From: JBDHWI01 sp964590135
GTDB taxonomy: Bacteria > Chloroflexota > Anaerolineae > J036 > Brachytrichaceae
Direction: 5' to 3'
Length of the DNA stretch: 64,000 nucleotides
Assembly (NCBI GenBank): GCA_964590135.1
Contig: CAZPVX010000006.1
Coordinates: forward strand, 62,001-126,000
Shown: in pieces, positions 16,651 through 24,496 of the stretch
How positions within the stretch are numbered: the first letter of the stretch is position 1
Layout: each line of letters starts with the position of its first letter
The notes under the pieces: generated by a model
What the model was told of the DNA's origin: nothing
Databases searched by the model: none
The model's input: the letters and a program-made list of their open reading frames with translations, nothing else
Translations under genes and position numbers: made by a program

Positions 16651-18357
16651 CTACTTCAATACATTCGGCGGCACGCCCAGAATCTGGCAGGCGCGCTCGG
16701 CCACGTCATGAAATACCGGCACCGTCGTCTCGGCTGCCCACTGCGACGAGGATGGCTGATCGAGCTTTACCAGCACGGTGATCTGCGGATCTTCCGCTGG
16801 CACAAATCCAACGTATGTCACAATCGTCGTGTCCTGCTTGATACCTTGCAGATACCAGTCGGCGGTGCCGGTCTTGCCGGCGACGGTGTAGCCGGCGATC
16901 TCAGCCTTCGGCGTGCCGCGCCGTGTGGCAATGGCCATCACCTGCCGCAGGGTGCGCGCAGTCGCCGGCGAAATCACCCGTCCCTTCGGCACCGGCTGTT
17001 TTGTTATCACGTTGCCATTCGGCTCGCGCCATTCCTTCACGATATACGGCTGCATCAGCACGCCATCGTTCGCAATCGTGTTTAGTGAATTGATTACCTG
17101 ATACGGTGTGGACGACATGCCTTGCCCGAAGCTATTGGTCGCGAGGTCGGTGCGCGACCAGGTCACATCGCTCGGCGTGCGCAACACGCCGGCCGCCTCA
17201 TCACCGAGATCGATGCCAGTGCGGCTGCCAAAACCGAACAGGCGGAAATGGCTATAGAACTTTTCGGGCCCCATGTCCAGCGCGGTCATCGCGGTCGGCA
17301 CGTTCAGCGAGCGCGCCAGGATGTCTTCCATGTCGACAATGCCGTGCCCAGATCGGTCGGAGTTGTAGATGCGCTTGCCATCGATGACGAGCTTGCCCGT
17401 GTCGGTCATCAGCGTGCTGGTGGTGATCTGGCCGGTCTCCAGCGCGACCGCCATCGTCGCGATCTTGATCACCGAACCTGGCTCATACAGTTCGCTCACC
17501 GCGCGATCTTTCAACAGGCCGATCTGCCCGTCACTCGCCATCTCCAGCGCACGATTCGGGTCATAGCTGGGGTAGGAAGCCGAAGCGAGGATCGCACCGG
17601 TCTTCGTCTCCATCACGATCACTGTGCCGCTGGGCGCGCCGGTCTCCTGGATGGCTTGCGCAAGGCGATTCTCGACAAAAGTCTGCAACGTGAGGTCGAG
17701 CGTGAGGACCACATCTGCGCCACTTGTTGTGGGTGTGACAACCAGCACATCCATGCGGCTGCGCTCTTTGCGCTCGCCGGTCTCGGCAGTGAGCTCACTG
17801 TTGTAAAAGCCCTCGATGCCTGAGTAGCCGGTGGGTTGCAGGCTGACGAAGCCGAGTGTGGGGCCGGCGACTGCGCCCTGCGGATAATCGCGCGCCCACG
17901 TCTCATCGATCAACAGTCCACCCCGTCCCATCGTCTCCAGCGTTTCTGTGAGTTGGCGGGTCACGCTGGGCGAAAGGTCGAAGGCAACGATGGTGCTGAG
18001 CGTTGGCGTCACCGACTGGCCATCCACCACGATGGCATCCAGGTGTTTGCGGACATCCTCGACCGATTGGCCGAGCGCCGGCGCGAGCGCGCTGGCAACG
18101 CCGGCAGTGTCGGTCAGTGTGCGCGCATCTGCGCGGATGATATAGGCGCGATTGCTGATAGCGAGCAAGTTGCCGCTACGATCGAAGATTGCGCCGCGCG
18201 GCGATTGTGTGTAGCGCGTCTGCGTCTGTTGGTAGCTGGCCTGCGCATAGTATTTTGGGCTTTCAACGACTTGCACTTGAATGGCGCGCGCGACTGCCAA
18301 CAGGATGGTGATCCCCATGAGGACGGCGAGAATGGCAATCCTTCGTGCTGACAACAT
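16651..18357 (-). CDS. ftsI: Division transpeptidase FtsI / class B PBP
   Basis: Class B penicillin-binding protein that crosslinks septal peptidoglycan with FtsW. The 568-residue protein has one N-terminal membrane segment (about 6-26), a PBP dimerisation domain starting near YTQSPRGAIFDRSGNLLA, and a transpeptidase domain with SVIK (Ser295 nucleophile, Lys298), SLN (350-352) and KTGT (495-498). No PASTA domain is present. Its place between ftsL and murF in the dcw cluster supports a division role. murE, normally next in order, is absent. Confidence 0.96.
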   Translation of the reverse strand: MLSARRIAILAVLMGITILLAVARAIQVQVVESPKYYAQASYQQTQTRYTQSPRGAIFDRSGNLLAISNRAYIIRADARTLTDTAGVASALAPALGQSVEDVRKHLDAIVVDGQSVTPTLSTIVAFDLSPSVTRQLTETLETMGRGGLLIDETWARDYPQGAVAGPTLGFVSLQPTGYSGIEGFYNSELTAETGERKERSRMDVLVVTPTTSGADVVLTLDLTLQTFVENRLAQAIQETGAPSGTVIVMETKTGAILASASYPSYDPNRALEMASDGQIGLLKDRAVSELYEPGSVIKIATMAVALETGQITTSTLMTDTGKLVIDGKRIYNSDRSGHGIVDMEDILARSLNVPTAMTALDMGPEKFYSHFRLFGFGSRTGIDLGDEAAGVLRTPSDVTWSRTDLATNSFGQGMSSTPYQVINSLNTIANDGVLMQPYIVKEWREPNGNVITKQPVPKGRVISPATARTLRQVMAIATRRGTPKAEIAGYTVAGKTGTADWYLQGIKQDTTIVTYVGFVPAEDPQITVLVKLDQPSSSQWAAETTVPVFHDVAERACQILGVPPNVLK

Positions 18358-18396
18358 ATCTTCTTTCCCTTGAAATCCTCGTTGTGCGTCGCGCTG

Positions 18397-18780
18397 CTAT
18401 TGCGTCACGATCGTCGTCGCGGTCAATGTCACCGCCGGCGTCACCGTTCCGGTCGCGGTGATCGTCGGCGTCACGATCAAATACTCAATCCGCCGCGCCG
18501 GCTCGAACCCCAGCTGCCGCGCGCGCGGCTCCATCATGCGCGGCGATGTCACCTCTCCGATCTGCGTCCATGTCTGGTTGATCTGGTCGGTCAGTGCGGT
18601 CTGCGTGCCATCCAAGTCTTCCAACTGCTTGTCGAGCAGCGCCGTGCGCGTGCTCATGCCCAGCCAGATCACCATCAAGCCCAGCAAGAGGGCGCTGCTG
18701 CAGGCGGCCAGCAACATCGCTGCGCGCAGGCTGATCTTCGCCTCAATCAACCGCCTCACCCACTGTCGAATCGTGTTCAT
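18397..18780 (-). CDS. ftsL: FtsL-like septum protein
   Basis: A 127-residue bitopic protein with a short basic N-terminus, one membrane segment (about 18-41) and a short coiled-coil-like stretch (about 46-72, rich in Leu, Gln and Thr). ARQLGFEP and the small size match the FtsL/septum-formation-initiator family, although FtsL sequences are weakly conserved. The last 25 residues are a Thr/Val/Ala-rich tail that is unusual for FtsL. It lies between rsmH and ftsI, the standard ftsL slot, and probably scaffolds FtsQ-FtsI-FtsW. Confidence 0.75.
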   Translation of the reverse strand: MNTIRQWVRRLIEAKISLRAAMLLAACSSALLLGLMVIWLGMSTRTALLDKQLEDLDGTQTALTDQINQTWTQIGEVTSPRMMEPRARQLGFEPARRIEYLIVTPTITATGTVTPAVTLTATTIVTQ

Positions 18781-18819
18781 CTCCCAGATCCAACTGACTT
18801 GCCAACCAACTTGCCGGCC

Positions 18820-19728
18820 TTAAATCCGCTCAACCACGCGCAATTTCGCGCTGCGCGAACGCGGGTTGGCGGCCACCTCGGCCTCCGCCGGCGCGATAGG
18901 GTCCTTGTTCACCAACCACACTCGCGCCTGGCGTTCCTCCTGCTCGCCGAATCCAGGCTGCGCCACCACCGCGCGACTCTCGCGCCGAAACGCGTCTTTC
19001 ACGATGCGATCTTCAAGCGAATGAAACGAGATGACCGCCATGCACCCACCCGGCCGCAACAGCCCGATCAACGCCGGCAGCGCGCGCTCCAGCCGGCCCA
19101 TCTCATCATTCACTGCGATGCGCAGCGCCTGGAAAACCTGCGTTGCCGGATGAATCCGGCTTGAGCGCGTTTTTGCCACGTTTGCCACTGCATCGCGCAG
19201 TTGCACCGTCGTGGTGATGGGTCGCGCGCGCCAGATGACCTCTGCCACCCGCCGCGCATTTTGCACATCGCCATAGCGCCGCAACAGCGCCGTCATCTCC
19301 TCCACGTCCAGCCGGTCGATCAACACTGCTGCAGATTCGCCACGGGTCGGATCAAACCGCATATCCAGCGGGCCTTCACGCATGAATGCGAACCCGCGCG
19401 CCGCCTCATCCAGTTGAAACGACGACAACCCCAAATCCATCAGCACGCCATCCAGTGGCGCGAAGCCCAACGCATGTGCGACGCCGGCGGCCTCGTCCAA
19501 CCAGCACTGCCGCAAAATCAAGCGGCTGGCCGGCCATCGACCCTGCAACCGCGCAATCGCAGCCGGGTCGGCATCCGTCGCCAACACCCGCCCATCCGGC
19601 GCGCTTGCCTGCAACAGCCCTTCAGTATGACCGCCACCGCCCAGCGTGCAGTCCAAATAGCGGCCACCGCTGCGCGGTTGCAGCGCTGCCATCACCTCAT
19701 CGAACAGGACGGGAATGTGCGCGTTCAA
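18820..19728 (-). CDS. rsmH: 16S rRNA (cytosine1402-N4)-methyltransferase RsmH
   Basis: Methylates N4 of C1402 in the ribosomal decoding centre with SAM. The 302-residue protein opens with HIPVLFDEVMAAL and has the SAM loop DCTLGGGGHTEGLL, DGVLMDLGLSSFQLD and a C-terminal block with RIAVNDEMGRLE and VISFHSLEDRIVK. The start appears to be TTG at 19728, because no in-frame ATG precedes the conserved N-terminus. It follows mraZ by 9 nt. The stop at 18820 leaves 39 nt before ftsL. Confidence 0.97.
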   Translation of the reverse strand: MNAHIPVLFDEVMAALQPRSGGRYLDCTLGGGGHTEGLLQASAPDGRVLATDADPAAIARLQGRWPASRLILRQCWLDEAAGVAHALGFAPLDGVLMDLGLSSFQLDEAARGFAFMREGPLDMRFDPTRGESAAVLIDRLDVEEMTALLRRYGDVQNARRVAEVIWRARPITTTVQLRDAVANVAKTRSSRIHPATQVFQALRIAVNDEMGRLERALPALIGLLRPGGCMAVISFHSLEDRIVKDAFRRESRAVVAQPGFGEQEERQARVWLVNKDPIAPAEAEVAANPRSRSAKLRVVERI

Positions 19729-19737
19729 TTTGCAATT

Positions 19738-20166
19738 TCAAATTCCCAATTCGCGCCAAACATCTTTGTTCGCGGCTTGTGATTGCACTTCCACCTTCGT
19801 GTTCTGCCACGCGTCGGGATGCCACAGTTCGATATATTTGCCGACGCCGACGATGACGGCTTCATTCGTGATGCCGGCGTATTCGCGCAGGTGCTGCGGG
19901 ATGACCACGCGGTTCTGCTTGTCGGGCATGGCATCGTGGGCATTGGTGAACAGCAGTCGGCGCAGATTCGCCGCATCGTGCCCCATCATCGGCAACGCGC
20001 TCACCTTCTCAAACAGCGCGCTGAATTCATCCATCGGGTAGACAAGCAGACAGTTGTCGGCGCCGGTGGTCATGACAAGGCCCTCCGCAAGGCGCGCGCG
20101 GAACTTCGCCGGCAACGTCAGACGGCTTTTTTCGTCCAGGCTGTGTGCAAATTCACCGAGAAACAT
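19738..20166 (-). CDS. mraZ: Transcriptional regulator MraZ
   Basis: DNA-binding regulator encoded first in most dcw clusters; it autorepresses the operon. From ATG 20166 the product has 142 residues. It has two AbrB-like repeats, each with a DXXXR-type motif: LDEKSRLTLPAKFR near the N-terminus and PDKQNRVVIPQHLR near the middle. A TTG at 20175 would add three residues. Four 10-bp GTGG-type repeats in its leader (20184-20223) are the expected binding site, so autoregulation is likely. Confidence 0.97.
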   Translation of the reverse strand: MFLGEFAHSLDEKSRLTLPAKFRARLAEGLVMTTGADNCLLVYPMDEFSALFEKVSALPMMGHDAANLRRLLFTNAHDAMPDKQNRVVIPQHLREYAGITNEAVIVGVGKYIELWHPDAWQNTKVEVQSQAANKDVWRELGI

Positions 20167-20183
20167 AGATTGCAATGGATATC

Positions 20184-20223
20184 AGTGTGCCACCTCGCTC
20201 CATTCTGACCCACTTTCTCCCAC
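20184..20223 (-). promoter_or_regulatory. MraZ operator: four 10-bp direct repeats
   Basis: Read on the minus strand, four consecutive 10-bp units occur: GTGGGAGAAA (20214-20223), GTGGGTCAGA (20204-20213), ATGGAGCGAG (20194-20203) and GTGGCACACT (20184-20193). They share a TGG core in strict 10-bp register. Known MraZ sites are TGGG-type repeats at 10-bp spacing, and MraZ is a ring-shaped oligomer that reads several repeats. The array lies 17-57 nt upstream of the mraZ ATG, just after the predicted transcription start. Confidence 0.8.
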
Positions 20224-20233
20224 TCGCTGCCAC

Positions 20234-20262
20234 ATGATACGCGCAAACCGGTGATATCGCAA
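20234..20262 (-). promoter_or_regulatory. Promoter of the dcw operon (mraZ)
   Basis: On the minus strand, -35 TTGCGA (20257-20262), exactly 17 nt of spacer and -10 TATCAT (20234-20239) give a predicted start near 20227. This places the MraZ repeats at the beginning of the transcript, as expected for autorepression. Confidence 0.65.
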
Positions 20263-20266
20263 CCGT

Positions 20267-20275
20267 TTATCCACA
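20267..20275 (+). promoter_or_regulatory. DnaA box upstream of the mraZ promoter
   Basis: A perfect TTATCCACA lies 4 nt upstream of the mraZ -35 element. It has the same orientation relative to transcription as the boxes at the nrdR and ftsZ promoters. Confidence 0.55.
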
Positions 20276-20308
20276 GCAATTGGGAAATCATTGTTGTAAT
20301 TTGCGATA

Positions 20309-20354
20309 CAACGAAAGAAGGACATGGCGCCAAACCATGTCCTTCTTTGCGTTG
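20309..20354 (-). terminator. Intrinsic terminator upstream of mraZ
   Basis: A 14-bp perfect stem (AAAGAAGGACATGG at 20314-20327, its complement at 20335-20348) closes a 7-nt loop. It can be extended by 5 bp with one bulged base. The stem ends in an A/T run in both directions, so it can act on the minus strand after the 20458-21867 gene and isolate the mraZ promoter from read-through. Confidence 0.75.
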
Positions 20355-20457
20355 CGGGCTGCTGGACTGTTCTCTAATGTCAATTTGAGAGTAAGGCAGA
20401 CTGTATCTGCGCAAGATCGTCCCATTCTTCAGCTGCGTGCTGGATGCTTGTCCAGAG

Positions 20458-21867
20458 CTACTCCGGCAACACATCCTTGAAGCGCGGGTCGTTGCGCACG
20501 CGCTCGACATCCGCCGCATTTGTCTCCAGTTGCAGGTAATCACGCATCAGTTGCCGCGCGCCATGCATGTCATGGCGCTGCACACTCAGCGCCATCAGGT
20601 TGTAGACCACGTCGGCGTCGTTCGGGGCCAACTCTCGCGCGCGGGCGAAGGCATCCGCCGCCCCACCCTGATCGCCAATATCCATGTAGGCCAGGCCGAG
20701 TTCATTCAGCAACACCGACGATTCACCTTCATTGCGGATGCGGTTGAACAGCACGCCAATGCGTTGCCCAGGCGAGAGCGTCGCCATGTCCACCCTGGCC
20801 GGGATGCCAATGCCGATCTTTGCCGGCTCAGTTGCAGCCGGCGTCGCTGCGTCCGGCGCGGGTGCCACAGTCAGGCCGGCCACCACCTGCGCCAGATTCT
20901 CTTTGCGCACGCGCAAATCGATGTAGTTAATGGCGTTGTAGATGATGCGCAGCGGCGTGAGCAGCAATGTGCCAAAGAAGCTGACCGCCACCGCCAGCAC
21001 CGAGAAGAGCGTGAATGCCGGCAAGGCAGTGCGATCGATGTTCATTGCGCTGTCCAGGTTCGGCAACATGATCAAAATCACCATCGTGCTTGCAACCAGC
21101 ACAGGCAACCCGATCAACACAAGCTCGACCAGCGCCAGCAGCACGTAGCGACCCAGAATGCGCCAGCGATCGCCCTTCGCCAGCGCCGTGCTGCGCCCCA
21201 ACGCAGTCACACCATCCGTGCCTTCGCCCACCACTGCCGGCGCGCGAAACGTCCAGTTGATCGCCAGCACGATCACAGTGATAATGCCGGCGATGAAGAC
21301 GGGGATGCACAAAACAGCGAGGACGCCGGCGAGCGCAAAGTCATTATTCTGGCTGCCAGCACTGCCGGCAGCAGCTCCCGCAATCACAAGCGCAAACAAA
21401 AACAGGATATAAATGATGACCCATGGCGCGTTGATGCCTAATTGCGCCAGAGCGTTCGAACCCCACAGCGCGCCCCAGCGCGGGCGCGTCTCGCGGTAAC
21501 TTTGGCGCAACCCTGGCGCGCGGCCCAGCGCGCGCTCGATCACATTGAACGTCAGCGCGCCTTCCATCCACGGCCAAAAGATCCCCAGCACCAGCGCGAT
21601 GCCGCTCAGGCACCATGTGACGAACGAGAACGCAACGAAGGTGCCGGCGATGACGTCATCGTTGCCCGAATTCATCGGCATCGCCGCCACCTGCATGAGC
21701 GGCAGCATCTGTCCAATCGAACCAATCGAGGTAAGCAACAGAATTGGCACGAGCACGACGGCGGCGATGCCGATGAAAAGCGGGAAATTCCTGCGATAGA
21801 GATCGAGGCTGAGGCGGAGCACTTCGCCGGCGCTTCGAGGCCGCAATTCAACGGCATTGATGGACAT
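20458..21867 (-). CDS. Multi-pass membrane protein with C-terminal TPR-like region
   Basis: I recognise no specific family name. The 469-residue protein has about six membrane segments between residues 30 and 325, separated by a cytoplasmic loop with WGALWGSNALAQLG, in the style of membrane-anchored glycerophosphodiester-phosphodiesterase-like domains. An Ala/Pro linker (about 352-375) leads to a soluble TPR-like helical repeat (LNELGLAYMDIGDQGGAADAF and YNLMALSVQRHDMHGARQLM). It is transcribed alone on the minus strand, divergent from ccmC. The role is unknown; TPRs suggest a protein-interaction function. Confidence 0.7.
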   Translation of the reverse strand: MSINAVELRPRSAGEVLRLSLDLYRRNFPLFIGIAAVVLVPILLLTSIGSIGQMLPLMQVAAMPMNSGNDDVIAGTFVAFSFVTWCLSGIALVLGIFWPWMEGALTFNVIERALGRAPGLRQSYRETRPRWGALWGSNALAQLGINAPWVIIYILFLFALVIAGAAAGSAGSQNNDFALAGVLAVLCIPVFIAGIITVIVLAINWTFRAPAVVGEGTDGVTALGRSTALAKGDRWRILGRYVLLALVELVLIGLPVLVASTMVILIMLPNLDSAMNIDRTALPAFTLFSVLAVAVSFFGTLLLTPLRIIYNAINYIDLRVRKENLAQVVAGLTVAPAPDAATPAATEPAKIGIGIPARVDMATLSPGQRIGVLFNRIRNEGESSVLLNELGLAYMDIGDQGGAADAFARARELAPNDADVVYNLMALSVQRHDMHGARQLMRDYLQLETNAADVERVRNDPRFKDVLPE

Positions 21868-21949
21868 GCCGTCAGTATAATCGTCGCCACCCCGCGCTCA
21901 TGTGACATTTATCCTTTGAAATCGCATCCCGCGCGGGGAGAATACAGGC

Positions 21950-22696
21950 ATGGATAACGCTCTCAAATCGGCAGCATCCTCCAGCACATCGCACGACCAA
22001 GTCACCCGCGCCCTTGGCTGGGCGGCGCTGGCGCTGCTGCTGGTGGCGCTGGTCATCGTGTTCACCATCGCCCCTTCAGGCGATGTGCGATCCGGCGGCG
22101 AAGCCCAGCGCATTTTCTATTTCCATCTTTCATCAGCCTGGGTTGGTTTCGGCGCATGGCTGGTGACGGCCTATTGCGGCATCCGCTATCTGAAGGCGCG
22201 CGACCTGCGGTGGGATCGCCGCGCGCACGCCAGTGCTGAGATCGGCGTGCTGTTCATCGTCATGGTGCTGCTGAGCGGCATGCTGTGGGGCCGGCCCACC
22301 TGGAATGCGTGGTGGACCTGGGACTTCAAGCTCACGCTCAGCGCGCTGCAATTCCTGATGTATGTCGCCTATCTCATGCTGCGCTCCGGCATCGAGAACC
22401 CCGAGCAGCGCGCGCGCTTCGCTTCGGTCTACGGCATCATCGGCGCGCTCACTGTACCGCTGAATTTCCTCGTCAGTCGCGTGTTGCAAAGCATCCACCC
22501 GGCCGTCATTGGCCCCAGCGTGAATGCGGCGCAGCAGGGCGACTTCGGCGTGTCTGCCGACCGCACGATCATTCTGATGTTCTGTCTGTTCACCTTCACG
22601 CTGATCTACATCTTCCTGTTCCGCACACGCGTGCGCCTGCTGGAGCGCGAAGATGCGTTGGCCGCGCGCAAGGCGGCGCTGGTGGAGGCATCATGA
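21950..22696 (+). CDS. ccmC: Cytochrome c biogenesis protein CcmC (heme handling)
   Basis: Heme-handling membrane protein that passes heme for cytochrome c maturation. The 248-residue protein has six membrane segments and the tryptophan-rich heme motif WGRPTWNAWWTWD at 113-125. Flanking histidines, for example in FYFHLSSAW and QSIHPAV, are the expected heme ligands. It overlaps the ccmD-like gene as ATGA and is followed by ccdA, so the three form one plus-strand operon. No ccmE, ccmF or ccmH lies in the window. CcsA is a related alternative, but length and motif favour CcmC. Confidence 0.9.
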   Translation: MDNALKSAASSSTSHDQVTRALGWAALALLLVALVIVFTIAPSGDVRSGGEAQRIFYFHLSSAWVGFGAWLVTAYCGIRYLKARDLRWDRRAHASAEIGVLFIVMVLLSGMLWGRPTWNAWWTWDFKLTLSALQFLMYVAYLMLRSGIENPEQRARFASVYGIIGALTVPLNFLVSRVLQSIHPAVIGPSVNAAQQGDFGVSADRTIILMFCLFTFTLIYIFLFRTRVRLLEREDALAARKAALVEAS

Positions 22697-22857
22697 ACGT
22701 GTTGCAAGACAAGAACGCGGTCTATCTGCTCGCAGCGTATGGCGTGTTCCTGGGCGGCATGACGCTGTATTTCATCTCGCTCGTGCTGCGCCGGCGCGCG
22801 CTCGACCGCGACGAGCAGATCATCGAGCAGGTGGAGCGGGAAGAGGCGCAGAAATAA
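22693..22857 (+). CDS. ccmD: CcmD-like small membrane protein
   Basis: A 54-residue protein starting with ATG inside the ccmC stop codon (ATGA overlap). One membrane helix (about 10-32, YLLAAYGVFLGGMTLYFIS) is followed by a basic, then acidic, charged tail (RRRALDRDEQIIEQVEREE). Size, single helix, basic stop-transfer segment and position right after ccmC match CcmD, which helps release holo-CcmE. Sequence conservation in CcmD is minimal, so the call depends on context. Confidence 0.75.
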   Translation: MNVLQDKNAVYLLAAYGVFLGGMTLYFISLVLRRRALDRDEQIIEQVEREEAQK

Positions 22858-22914
22858 TTCCAGATTTTTGATTCAGGATTGGCGCGCGATCCCTCCAAAA
22901 TCGCAATTCGCAAG

Positions 22915-23709
22915 ATGGCTCAACAAGCAATTTCCCCGCCGGCCGCCGGCGCGCTGCCGCTCACGCGGGCGCAACGCTGGAACACCCTGAAGCAGGGTGC
23001 ACTGTTCGTCGCCGGCTTTGCCACCTTCATCATCGGTTTTTTTGGCGTCGCCGGCACCGTGCTGGGCGATGTGTTCTACGACCTGCGCGACTGGGTGCGC
23101 ATCATTGGCGGCGTGATGATGATCGTGTTCGGCTTGTTCACGCTCGGCCTCATCCGCATCCCAGTTTTGTATCGCGACACACGGCGCGACCTGGGCAACA
23201 TGCGCGGCAAAGTTGGCGGCATGCGCTCGTATATCACCGGCCTCGGCTTCGCAGCCGGCTGGACGCCGTGCATCGGCCCATTCCTCGGCGCCATTTTGTC
23301 GATGAGCGTAACGGCTGAACTCGGCACACGCATCGCCATGCTCGTCGCGTATACGCTCGGCCTCGGCATCCCCTTCCTGCTCGTCGCCGCACTGACAGAC
23401 AAAATGGTTCCGTTGCTGCGGCGCGTGCAAAAGCACATGCGCCTGATCGAGATCATCAGCGGCCTGCTGCTCATCGGTATCGGCCTAGCGCTGCTGTTCG
23501 GGCAGATGACGCAGATCAGCTCATTGCTGGCCGCCGCCGGCCCCAGCGAGTTGGAGACGCTGATTCTGGGCAACGCATCGCTGAGCATTCCAGTGGCGGC
23601 CGCCGCCGGCCTGCTCTCGTTCCTCTCGCCGTGCGTGCTGCCGCTGGTGCCGGCCTATATCGGCTTCATCGGTGGCGTGGCCGTAACCACGGCCAAACAG
23701 CCGGCCTGA
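22915..23709 (+). CDS. ccdA: CcdA/DsbD-family thiol reductant transporter, apparently circularly permuted
   Basis: CcdA carries reducing power across the membrane for heme attachment to cytochrome c. From ATG 22915 (a TTG at 22879 is possible) the product has 264 residues and about six membrane segments. Both redox cysteines are present: Cys119 in GWTPCIGP and Cys240 in FLSPCVLPLVPAY. In ordinary CcdA the SPCVLPLVP helix is N-terminal and GWTPCIGP follows. Here the order is reversed, with LSIPVAAAAGLLSFLSPC at 223-240 near the C-terminus. It follows ccmC-ccmD in the same operon. Confidence 0.85.
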   Translation: MAQQAISPPAAGALPLTRAQRWNTLKQGALFVAGFATFIIGFFGVAGTVLGDVFYDLRDWVRIIGGVMMIVFGLFTLGLIRIPVLYRDTRRDLGNMRGKVGGMRSYITGLGFAAGWTPCIGPFLGAILSMSVTAELGTRIAMLVAYTLGLGIPFLLVAALTDKMVPLLRRVQKHMRLIEIISGLLLIGIGLALLFGQMTQISSLLAAAGPSELETLILGNASLSIPVAAAAGLLSFLSPCVLPLVPAYIGFIGGVAVTTAKQPA

Positions 23710-23737
23710 ACATCCGTTCGATAAAATAGACGCAGCC

Positions 23738-24496
23738 ATGAGTCACGAAGCACTGCTGCCGTTCCTCGATCGATTTCTTCACGGCGACGCCGTCGAGGTG
23801 ATGCGCCGGCTGCCTGATGAAAGTGTCGATCTCGTAGTCACCTCACCGCCCTACAACCTGAAGAATTCCACCGGCAACGGTATGAAGGATGGACGGGGCG
23901 GCAAATGGAAAAATGCCGCGCTCGTGAACGGCTACGCGGACCATTCCGACGACATGCCGCACGAGCAATATGTGGCATGGCAGCGTGAATGCCTGACTGA
24001 GATGATGCGCATGCTGAAGGACACCGGCGCAATTTTCTACAATCACAAATGGCGCGTGCAAGCCGGCTTGCTGCAAGATCGACACGACATCGTGGATGGA
24101 TTTCCTGTTCGGCAAATCATCATCTGGAAACGCAAAGGCGGCATCAATTTCAACCCAGGCTATTTTTTACCGACGTATGAAGTCATCTACTTGATCGCAA
24201 AGAAAGATTTCAAGCTTGCGCCAAAGGCCAACGCCATCGGCGACGTCTGGGAATTCACGCAGGAGATGAACAACCAACATCCCGCGCCTTTTCCAATCGA
24301 TTTTGCGCTGCGCTGCATTCAATCCACCAGCGCAGATGTGATCCTCGACCCGTTCATGGGATCTGGCACCGTTGCGATAGCCGCAAAAAGGCTGGGGCGA
24401 CATTTCATTGGCATCGAGATCTCTGCCGAATACATCGCATACGCCAAAGAACGCCTCAAAGCAGACACCTTTCAAGCAACACTGCCTCTGCCATGA
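23738..24496 (+). CDS. Type II DNA methyltransferase, beta class
   Basis: Modification enzyme of a restriction-modification pair. The 252-residue protein has the catalytic motif TSPPY (35-39) before the SAM-binding motif DPFMGSGT (204-211), the order of the beta class. TSPPY is most common in N4-cytosine methyltransferases, though N6-adenine is possible. Its stop overlaps the start of the restriction gene (ATGA), so they are coupled. The partner resembles MvaI/BcnI, whose methylases are N4-cytosine enzymes on CC(W/S)GG sites; that specificity is only inferred here. Confidence 0.88.
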   Translation: MSHEALLPFLDRFLHGDAVEVMRRLPDESVDLVVTSPPYNLKNSTGNGMKDGRGGKWKNAALVNGYADHSDDMPHEQYVAWQRECLTEMMRMLKDTGAIFYNHKWRVQAGLLQDRHDIVDGFPVRQIIIWKRKGGINFNPGYFLPTYEVIYLIAKKDFKLAPKANAIGDVWEFTQEMNNQHPAPFPIDFALRCIQSTSADVILDPFMGSGTVAIAAKRLGRHFIGIEISAEYIAYAKERLKADTFQATLPLP

